From Bradyrhizobium huanghuaihaiense (GTDB taxonomy: Bacteria > Pseudomonadota > Alphaproteobacteria > Rhizobiales > Xanthobacteraceae), in the NCBI RefSeq assembly GCF_007830635.1, contig NZ_VLLA01000040.1, positions 1 to 47,028 on the forward strand: a stretch of DNA of 47,028 nucleotides, given 5' to 3'. Shown piece by piece: positions 33,297 through 40,402 of this stretch. Each line of letters opens with the position of its first letter. The stretch's first letter is position 1. The notes beneath the pieces were generated by a model, which was not told the origin of the DNA, ran no database searches, and was given only the letters and a program-made list of their open reading frames with translations. The position numbers were made by a program, and so were the translations under genes.

Positions 33297-34613
33297 ATGG
33301 ACATGGACCTCAAAGACTTCATGGAGTTCGTGCAGACGACCGCACGCAGCGTCGGGGCGGAGATTTCCTCACCCTGGTTCTACCTGCAATTTGGTCTCAT
33401 TCTCGCGGCAGCCGGCATCGCCTATGCCGCGGAAGCCGGCATTCGCAATCGCGTCGACATGACATCGCTGGCGATGGGCTGGCCGCTGCCGCTCCGGCAC
33501 TTCTCGCGGGTGATGATGTCGAGCGCCTCGACGGCGGTGTTCACCCTGCTCGTGATCATCTCGCGCGTGGTGATGTACCACGCGACCTGGCCGAGCCGCT
33601 CCTATCTCCTGATGGTCGCCGCCAAGATGGGGCTGGCCTGGCTGGTGATCCGGCTGGTGACCTCGGTGCTGCGCAACGCCTTCATCGTCAAGCTGGTGTC
33701 GATCACGGCCTGGTTCGTCGCGGCGCTGTCGATCATCGGCCAGCTCGACACGACCATCGAGCTGCTCGACTCCTTCGCGATCGTGCTCGGCGGCCTCAGG
33801 CTGACGCCGCTGCTGGTGATCAAGGCCGGCGCGCTGCTGCTGATCGCGCTGTGGGCCACCAACATCGCCAGCAATTTCGCCGAGAGCCGGATCAATTCGA
33901 CCACCGATCTGACGCCGTCGGTGCAGGTGCTGCTGGTCAAGATCATCCGCATCGGGCTGCTTGCCGTCGCGATCGTCATTGCGCTCGGCGCCGTCGGCAT
34001 CGATCTCTCCGCGCTCGCGGTGTTCTCCGGCGCGGTCGGCGTCGGCATCGGTATCGGCCTGCAGAAGATCGTGGCCAATTTCATCTCAGGCATCATCCTG
34101 CTCGCCGACAAATCGGTGAAGCCCGGCGACCTCGTCACCATCGGCGACAACACCGGGCGGATCAGCGCGATGAAGACGCGCTATATTTCCGTGGCCGCCG
34201 GCGACGGACGCGAATTCCTGGTGCCGAACGAGGACCTGGTGACGCAGAAGGTCGTCAACTGGACCTATACCGACAAGAACACGCTGGTGAAGATCGCCTT
34301 CGGCACCAATTACGACGCCGACCCGCGCCTGGTCACCAAGCTCGCCGCCGAGACCGCTGCCGCCCATCCCCGCGCCACCAAGGGCAAGGCGCCGAACAGC
34401 ATTTTGACCGAGTTCGCGGAAGCCGGGATGAAGTTCTCGCTGACCTTCTGGATCGCGGACCCCGACGGCATGGACAACGTCAAGAGCGACGTGATGCTGG
34501 CGCTGTGGGACGCCTTCAAGCGCGAGGGTATCCGGGTTCCCTACCCCGTCCGCGAAATCCGCGTCCGCGGCGGCGCCCTGCCGGTGGAAACCACCGTAGA
34601 AGTCCCGAATTAG
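33297..34613 (+). CDS. Mechanosensitive ion channel, MscS family
   Basis: 438 residues. About five or six N-terminal helices precede the MscS pore helix and beta domain. The pore region is FSGAVGVGIGIGLQKIVANFISGIILL (breaks: FSGAVGVGIG / IGLQKIVANF / ISGIILL), followed by DKSVKPGDLVTIGD and the beta-barrel FLVPNEDLVTQKVVNW. It opens under membrane tension to release solutes. ATG 33297 is chosen, with 33303 an alternative; the longer frame upstream starts in the promoter region. It is divergent from the K+/H+ antiporter gene 207 bp away. Confidence 0.93.
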   Translation: MDMDLKDFMEFVQTTARSVGAEISSPWFYLQFGLILAAAGIAYAAEAGIRNRVDMTSLAMGWPLPLRHFSRVMMSSASTAVFTLLVIISRVVMYHATWPSRSYLLMVAAKMGLAWLVIRLVTSVLRNAFIVKLVSITAWFVAALSIIGQLDTTIELLDSFAIVLGGLRLTPLLVIKAGALLLIALWATNIASNFAESRINSTTDLTPSVQVLLVKIIRIGLLAVAIVIALGAVGIDLSALAVFSGAVGVGIGIGLQKIVANFISGIILLADKSVKPGDLVTIGDNTGRISAMKTRYISVAAGDGREFLVPNEDLVTQKVVNWTYTDKNTLVKIAFGTNYDADPRLVTKLAAETAAAHPRATKGKAPNSILTEFAEAGMKFSLTFWIADPDGMDNVKSDVMLALWDAFKREGIRVPYPVREIRVRGGALPVETTVEVPN

Positions 34614-34798
34614 GCCCGCTTTCGGGCGCAAGGGCCGGTAAGATTCTTGTTTTGACGCGTTTTCTTCACGCGAACCGGTAGCCACTTCGCTCGAAAACGC
34701 TCTGCCTTGGCTTGCACGAAGGCGGGCAATCATTAAATTGGGGCCTGAAATCAAGCCTTTCCATCGACATCGAGATCAGCCCGGAAGACCGCCCAAGC

Positions 34799-35617
34799 AT
34801 GAGCTACGTCGAAGCCACCGAGACCTCCCTGCGTAAGACCGGACAGATCAAGCTGCATGGGCCCGCCGCCTTTGCCGGCATGCGCAAGGCCGGCGCGCTG
34901 GTGGCCAAGTGCCTCGACGCGCTCACCGACATCGTCGGGCCGGGCGTGCCGACCTCGAAGATCGACGAATTCGTCCGCGACTTCGCCTTCAGCCGTGGCG
35001 CCTATCCGGCGACGCTGATGTATCGCGGCTATCGCTACTCGACCTGCACCTCGCTCAACCACGTGGTCTGCCACGGCATGCCCGGCGACCGTCCGCTGAA
35101 GGAAGGCGACATCGTCAACATCGACGTCACCTTCATCGTCGACGGCTGGTATGGCGATTCCAGCCGGATGTATGCGGTCGGCCCGATCGCGCGCAAGGCC
35201 GAGCGGCTGATCGAGGTGACGTATGAAGCGATGATGCGCGGCATCGCCGCGGTGAAACCCGGCGCCACCACAGGCGACATCGGCCATGCCATCCAGAGCT
35301 TCGTCGAGCCGCAGGGCATGAGCGTGGTGCGCGATTTCTGCGGCCATGGCCTGGGGCGCATGTTCCACGACGAGCCGAACATCATCCATATCGGCCGGCC
35401 CGGCGAAGGCGTGCAGCTCAAGCCCGGCATGTTCTTCACCATCGAGCCGATGATCAATCTCGGCAAGCCGCATGTAAAAATCCTCTCCGACGGCTGGACC
35501 GCGGTCACCCGCGACCGTTCGCTGTCGGCCCAGTTCGAGCACTCCGTCGGCGTCACCGCGACGGGCGTCGAGATCTTCACGCTGTCCGAGCGGCACGGCG
35601 AGAAGCAGATCGGGTGA
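34799..35617 (+). CDS. map: Methionine aminopeptidase type I
   Basis: 272 residues; it removes the initiator methionine from nascent proteins. Metal-binding residues are visible in order: NIDVTFIVDGWYGDSSRMY (two Asp), CGHGLGRMFHDEPNI (His), FFTIEPMIN (Glu) and SAQFEHSVGVT (Glu). His in VVCHGMPGD is the usual substrate residue. ATG 34799 (MSYVEATET) is chosen; the earlier TTG at 34712 lies in sequence without conserved pattern. RadC follows after 89 bp, the usual map-radC order in this group. Confidence 0.96.
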   Translation: MSYVEATETSLRKTGQIKLHGPAAFAGMRKAGALVAKCLDALTDIVGPGVPTSKIDEFVRDFAFSRGAYPATLMYRGYRYSTCTSLNHVVCHGMPGDRPLKEGDIVNIDVTFIVDGWYGDSSRMYAVGPIARKAERLIEVTYEAMMRGIAAVKPGATTGDIGHAIQSFVEPQGMSVVRDFCGHGLGRMFHDEPNIIHIGRPGEGVQLKPGMFFTIEPMINLGKPHVKILSDGWTAVTRDRSLSAQFEHSVGVTATGVEIFTLSERHGEKQIG

Positions 35618-35706
35618 GCCTCTAAGGGGGCCGACCCGCGCGAACCGGATTTGCCGCCGCAATTGACGGTTGCAAAAACAGAGTTCCGCGGCAATGCTGG
35701 CGGTCG

Positions 35707-36318
35707 ATGCCCGCCAAGCCAGACCACGACAAGAGCAAGCCGGAGGATGCGCCGCACTATCACGGCCATCGCGAGCGGCTGCGCGAGCGGTTCTACAGCG
35801 CGGGCGCGGACGCGCTCAGCGACTACGAGCTCTTGGAGATGGCGCTGTTTCCGGCGCTGCCGCGGCGCGACACCAAGCCGCTGGCGAAGGCGCTGATCAA
35901 GACCTTCGGCTCGTTCGCCGAGGTCGTGCATGCGCCGGTGGTGCGCCTGCGCGAGATCGACGGCATCGGCGAAGCCGCCATCAACCAGCTCAAGCTGATC
36001 GCCGCCGCCGCGCACCGCGTCGCCAAGGGCGAGGTCAACAGCCGCAATGCGCTGTCGTCCTGGAACGAGGTGATCGACTATTGCCGCACCAGCATGGCGT
36101 TCGCCGACAAGGAGCAATTCCGCCTGCTCTTCCTCGACAAGCGCAACCAGCTGATCGCCGACGAGGTGCAGCAGACCGGCACCGTCGACCACACCCCGGT
36201 CTATCCGCGCGAGGTGATCAAGCGCGCGCTGGAATTGTCGGCGACCGCGCTGATCCTGGTGCACAACCACCCCACTACCCACCCTATGATCACGTTGGAT
36301 CACGTTCAATACCGATGA
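35707..36318 (+). pseudogene. radC: RadC (JAMM/UPF0758), 3' end lost to island insertion
   Basis: The first 189 residues are a normal RadC: helix-hairpin-helix region (VRLREIDGIGEAAINQLKLI) and JAMM core with QTGTVDHTPVYPREV and ALILVHNHP (HNHP at 186-189). After HNHP the expected SGDPxPSxxD and the last 40 or so residues are missing. They are replaced by TTHPMITLDHVQYR and a stop. The break lies at about 36273/36274 and an integrase gene follows, so a mobile island has entered radC. The JAMM metal site is incomplete, so the product is probably inactive. The rest of radC should lie beyond the right end of the window. Confidence 0.85.
36288..36306. promoter_or_regulatory. Tandem GATCACGTT repeats at the island end
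   Basis: GATCACGTT occurs twice (36288-36296 and 36298-36306) with a one-base gap, 15 bases inside the island end. Their place and ten-base phasing suit arm-type binding sites for the recombinase encoded at 36476. An AT-rich stretch (36331-36350) follows, with a possible promoter. Confidence 0.4.
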
Positions 36319-36475
36319 ATCATCAACGATATATCCGATTTTTTCTTCATTGCACACAGGGGGCGGCTATGGCAAATTGGGAGCGGTAAGAGGGGTTGAA
36401 AGCGGCTTTCCGATCCCAGCAAACGATCCCCGTTTCTCCTCGACCGATCCCAGTTGCGGCACAGGAGGAAACGCC

Positions 36476-37717
36476 ATGCCAAGCCTGACCGACACCGCGA
36501 TCCGACATGCGTTGAAGCGGGTGGAGCTAAGTCAGAAACAGGAAAATCTCGCCGACGGTGAAGGGCGCGGCACCGGCCGCCTCGTGCTTGTCCTCAAGCC
36601 CATGCCGAAGCGCGTCACCGCCGACTGGATGGCGCAGCAATGGCGCGATGGGAAGCGGACCAAGAAGAAGCTCGGGGCTTATCCCTCCATATCGCTCGCC
36701 CAGGCACGCGAAATATTCAAACGCGACTTCGCCGACGTCATCCAGAAGGGTCGCAGCATCAAGATCGCTACCGACACGCGCCCCGGCACCGTCGCTGATC
36801 TGTTCGAAGGCTATGTCGCCGCGCTCAAGGATGCGAGCAAGCCGTCCTGGAAGGAAACGGAAAAAGGCCTTAACAAGATCGCCGACACGCTCGGACGCAA
36901 CCGCCTCGCTCGCGAGATCGAGGCCGAGGAAATCATCGAGCTGATCCGCCCGATCTACGAGCGCGGTGCCAAATCAATGGCCGACCATGTGCGCTCCTAT
37001 CTCCATGCCGCCTTTAGCTGGGGCATGAAGTCTGACAACGACTATCGGCAGCAGTCTTCCAGACGCTTTCGACTCCCTTTCAATCCGGCAACCGGCATTC
37101 CTACCGAGCCTAAGATCCAGGGCACGCGCTGGCTTGACGAAGACGAGTTTGTGCAACTCTATCGCTGGCTGGAGAGCCCCGACACGCCGGTCCACCCCTC
37201 CTATCCCCGCGCGGTGCAACTCATCATGCTGACAGGGCAGCGCGTCGAGGAGATCGCGCGGTTTCATGTCAATCAATGGGACGCCAGTGAGCGAATCATC
37301 GACTGGTCGAAGACCAAGAACCTCCAGCCGCACGCTGTCCCAGTGCCATTGCTTGCCGCCGAGCTGATCGAAAAGATCAAGCCGAACGAGTATGGCTGGT
37401 TCTTCCCCTCCGCCAAGGACCCCTCGAAGCCTGTCAGCCACGGCACTCTTTATAGCTTTGTTTGGCGGCAGCGAGATCGCGGCGTGATTCCATATGCGAC
37501 AAACCGCGATCTCCGGCGCACGTTCAAGACGCTCGCCGGCAAGGCAGGCGTGTCGAAGGAAATCCGCGATCGCCTCCAGAACCACGCGCTACAGGATGTC
37601 AGCTCCAAGCACTACGACCGCTGGCACTATATGATCGAGAAACGCGCTGGCATGGCGAAATGGGACAAATTCGTGCGCGCCATGCTGGCGAAGAAGCGAC
37701 TGAAAGAGGCCGCATGA
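36476..37717 (+). CDS. Tyrosine recombinase/integrase of the island
   Basis: 413 residues. The N-terminal arm-binding domain resembles DUF4102-type integrases (KKLGAYPSISLAQAREIFKRD, about 65-84). A core-binding helical domain spans 105-195 and the catalytic domain 220-390. Catalytic residues: Arg256 in TGQRVEEI, Arg347 in NRDLRRTF (the usual His before DLRR is Arg here), His370 in LQNHAL and Tyr380 in SSKHYDRW. An AGGAGG at 36464 fixes ATG 36476. It probably catalysed integration into radC. Its stop overlaps the start of the YhcG nuclease gene (ATGA). Confidence 0.95.
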   Translation: MPSLTDTAIRHALKRVELSQKQENLADGEGRGTGRLVLVLKPMPKRVTADWMAQQWRDGKRTKKKLGAYPSISLAQAREIFKRDFADVIQKGRSIKIATDTRPGTVADLFEGYVAALKDASKPSWKETEKGLNKIADTLGRNRLAREIEAEEIIELIRPIYERGAKSMADHVRSYLHAAFSWGMKSDNDYRQQSSRRFRLPFNPATGIPTEPKIQGTRWLDEDEFVQLYRWLESPDTPVHPSYPRAVQLIMLTGQRVEEIARFHVNQWDASERIIDWSKTKNLQPHAVPVPLLAAELIEKIKPNEYGWFFPSAKDPSKPVSHGTLYSFVWRQRDRGVIPYATNRDLRRTFKTLAGKAGVSKEIRDRLQNHALQDVSSKHYDRWHYMIEKRAGMAKWDKFVRAMLAKKRLKEAA

Positions 37718-39057
37718 GCTCGCGGCCGCGAAAGCCCCCTCGCCGCAGCGATGCGCTCGGTTCCGCTGGCGAAGTGGACGCGCAAAGCTACACGGCGTTC
37801 GTCGGGGATCTGAAGCAGAAGATCGCGGCGGCACGCCACCGAGCCAGCTTGTCGATCAACCGCGAGCTAGTGACGCTCTACTGGACGATCGGGCGCGACA
37901 TCCTGGAACGGCAGGAGCGCGAAGGTTGGGGTGCCCGGGTGGTCGACCGTCTGGCTGGCGATCTTCGCCTGGCTTTCCCGGAAATGACCGGTTTATCGCC
38001 CCGGAATCTGAAATACATGCGCTCGTTCGCCGAGGCCTGGCCCAACGGCGAATTTGTGCAACAGGTTGTTGCACTATTGCCATGGGGGCATAACGTCCGT
38101 TTGCTCGACGCCGTCAAAACGCAGGAAGAGCGCACCTGGTACGCGCGGCAGGCAATTGAACACGGCTGGAGTCGTAACGTTCTTGTCCATCAGATCGAAA
38201 GCAAGCTTTTTGCCCGGCAAGGAAGCGCCCTCACCAATTTCTCGCGAACCCTGCCCGCAGAGCAGTCCGAGCTTGCCCAACAAATCCTCAAAGACCCCTA
38301 CACGTTCGACTTCCTCTCGCTTGGCCCAGACATGCTGGAGCGCGACCTCGAGCGTGGTTTGGTCGAGCATCTGCGTTCACTCATCCTCGAGCTCGGCAAG
38401 GGCTTCGCATTCGTCGGCAGCCAATATCACCTCGAAGTCGGCGGGCAGGATTACTACTTGGACCTTCTTTTCTATCATCTGCGTCTTCGCTGCTTCGTGG
38501 TGATCGAGCTGAAGATCGAAGACTTCAAACCCGAATTTGCGGGAAAGATGAACTTTTACCTCTCGGCCGTGGACGAGCAATTGCGCCATCCCGACGACAA
38601 ACCGACCATCGGCATCATCTTGTGCAAAGGGCGCAACGAGGTGATCGTGGAATACGCGTTGCGAGACTCCAGCAAACCGATGGGGGTCGCCCAGTATCAG
38701 CTCTCGGCTGCGTTGCCGCCACAACTCGAGGATGCCCTCCCGACGGCCGCGGAGTTCGCGCGAGAATTTCCACTGATGTCCGTGGTCAAGCTACGCATCG
38801 AAATCGAGCGCGCGGTACGCGATCTCGCGGACAAGCGAGGCGTCGCTTTCGACCGGCCGACCGGCATCATGAAAATGCTCCGTGATCTGCATCGAAATGG
38901 ATCGGTGCCAAGTAGCACAGAGCAGATGCTCGACGCCCTCCACACCATGAACGAAGCTACGCATGGCATGGATGTGGACCCGGAGACCGCTGAACGCGCC
39001 GTCGAAATCGGCACGATCTTCCTTGGGGAACTCCAGAAACTGAATACAGACGAGTAA
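37714..39057 (+). CDS. YhcG/DUF1016 PD-(D/E)xK nuclease with C-terminal extension
   Basis: 447 residues. The N-terminal DUF1016 part (25-190) has LYWTIGRDILERQEREGWG and LPWGHNVRLLD. The PD-(D/E)xK nuclease (220-335) has YYLDLLFYH (Asp250) and VIELKIEDF (Glu265, Lys267). Residues 352-447 are an extra helical domain not present in typical 350-residue YhcG, with RNGSVPSSTEQMLDALHTMNEATHG, in pattern like DUF4145 domains (breaks: RNGSVPSSTEQM / LDALHTMNEATHG). Its ATG overlaps the integrase stop, so translation is coupled. The role may be in island maintenance or defence; family members are poorly characterised. Confidence 0.9.
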   Translation: MSSRPRKPPRRSDALGSAGEVDAQSYTAFVGDLKQKIAAARHRASLSINRELVTLYWTIGRDILERQEREGWGARVVDRLAGDLRLAFPEMTGLSPRNLKYMRSFAEAWPNGEFVQQVVALLPWGHNVRLLDAVKTQEERTWYARQAIEHGWSRNVLVHQIESKLFARQGSALTNFSRTLPAEQSELAQQILKDPYTFDFLSLGPDMLERDLERGLVEHLRSLILELGKGFAFVGSQYHLEVGGQDYYLDLLFYHLRLRCFVVIELKIEDFKPEFAGKMNFYLSAVDEQLRHPDDKPTIGIILCKGRNEVIVEYALRDSSKPMGVAQYQLSAALPPQLEDALPTAAEFAREFPLMSVVKLRIEIERAVRDLADKRGVAFDRPTGIMKMLRDLHRNGSVPSSTEQMLDALHTMNEATHGMDVDPETAERAVEIGTIFLGELQKLNTDE

Positions 39058-39058
39058 G

Positions 39059-40312
39059 GTGCTTTTCGCGGCAAATCCGACACCGACAAAACCCCAGAAA
39101 GCACAGGACAATCTCGTGGAAGACAGCTGGCCGACGTGGCTCAAAATTATGGAGAACGGCGCCGTCGGAGAAGCGCGTACGCGTTCTTTTCTCATCGACC
39201 GGTTCTGGGTTCTCGAGCGGAGCGTAGATACCGACGGGGCCGATTTTCTCATACAGCGACGCACCACCACGCAGCGATTTACCGATAGAGTCCCGCCGCG
39301 CGTCGGAGTGATACAGGCAAAATATTTTCAGGATCGCCGCACAACGCACTACATTCCCAAAAGCTACGTGGTTGACGACAAAGGAATGCCGCTCGAAGGC
39401 TTCTTCGCGCTTCTTCACGTCGGCCGGGAGGACGACGGCGAGATGTACCTGCTGTCGGCCCGGCAAATCGTCAACACGCTATCCATCAGCAGCACCCATT
39501 CACCGGAAAGCTACGTCGTCGGCACGACTGCGCTCCAAGGCACTTTTAGAATTAATGCCCGTAAGCTCGCACTCGATCAGATCGAGCATAGCTTGAAGAG
39601 CCAGACCTACTACCAGTCGGCCGCCTTCCTGGACAAGCTCAACATTCCCTATCGGCGCTTCAGCGAAGACGACATCGACTTTCCTTGGACACTTCCGCTT
39701 CCGAACCCCGTCGGTGAAATCCCGAAGATGTTTGTTGAGCAAAAAGAGGAGCTCAGAAAGATCGTTTTCGACATGGAGGAGGTGTTGGGAGCCATCGACG
39801 CGGTCCTTACAGAAAAAGACCCGCGTCGAGCGCTCGAGCTGATGGACGCGCTGCGTTACCATGTCGATGGTTACGGCAAGATCACCTTCGGCGGCCGGGG
39901 AGACTTCAACTGGGGCGATTTTCCAGACGCCCTCGACACCCACGACCGCTGGCGCCAAGGCCTCCAGACAGACGGACTGCTAGAGCCTTACATCGCAATG
40001 GGCGATAAACTGCAAGTGGCTCTTGTATCCCATACAGCCGCTCATCCGCTAACCGATAAGGGCAGCTTCCTCCAGGCGATCATTGAATATGATCGGGATA
40101 CGCTCAACGTCATTGAGCTGTCGGTCAAATCGGGCACGGCCGCCGAGAGGGAACCGGAAATCAAGACCCCCGGGCATGTCCGCATGGCAAGCTCGCTCGG
40201 CGAGTGGGTCCCACGCAAAATCAAACCGATGGACTACACGATCGAGAACGTCTGGTGGAATGTCATGCGCTACGTCATCGAAGAGCGCTATCCCGACCCA
40301 CACTTCGACTAG
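39059..40312 (+). CDS. Protein with PD-(D/E)xK/DUF4365-like N-terminus, unknown C-terminus
   Basis: 417 residues from GTG 39059, one base after the YhcG stop. GTG 39116 is an alternative, with AGGA at good spacing. The first 90 residues look like a PD-(D/E)xK fold of the DUF4365 type: Glu38 in NGAVGEARTRSFL, Asp62 in DTDGADFLIQ and Gln86-Ala-Lys88 in GVIQAKYFQD. The rest (100-417) has no domain I know; it includes LPLPNPVGEIPKMF, a helix pair (230-270) and a beta-rich end. It probably forms an operon with the integrase and YhcG genes. Convergent with the SMC gene, with a terminator between. Confidence 0.8.
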   Translation: MLFAANPTPTKPQKAQDNLVEDSWPTWLKIMENGAVGEARTRSFLIDRFWVLERSVDTDGADFLIQRRTTTQRFTDRVPPRVGVIQAKYFQDRRTTHYIPKSYVVDDKGMPLEGFFALLHVGREDDGEMYLLSARQIVNTLSISSTHSPESYVVGTTALQGTFRINARKLALDQIEHSLKSQTYYQSAAFLDKLNIPYRRFSEDDIDFPWTLPLPNPVGEIPKMFVEQKEELRKIVFDMEEVLGAIDAVLTEKDPRRALELMDALRYHVDGYGKITFGGRGDFNWGDFPDALDTHDRWRQGLQTDGLLEPYIAMGDKLQVALVSHTAAHPLTDKGSFLQAIIEYDRDTLNVIELSVKSGTAAEREPEIKTPGHVRMASSLGEWVPRKIKPMDYTIENVWWNVMRYVIEERYPDPHFD

Positions 40313-40341
40313 CTTGCGGCAACTCCCTGCACGCGCAACGC

Positions 40342-40358
40342 CAGGGCCTTCGGCCCTG
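40342..40358. terminator. Bidirectional terminator hairpin
   Basis: CAGGGCC-TTC-GGCCCTG is a perfect seven-base stem with a tight loop, followed by TTGTTGCTT. It lies between the converging 417-residue gene (+) and the SMC-like ATPase gene (-) and can serve both directions. Confidence 0.65.
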
Positions 40359-40402
40359 TTGTTGCTTGATCGCGAGATTGTCGCGTAGCCTCCGTGAGTC
40401 GC

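Noticed and set aside
36274..36475. Search for a tRNA at the island end
   Set aside because: No cloverleaf or T-loop sequence; the target is the radC coding region.
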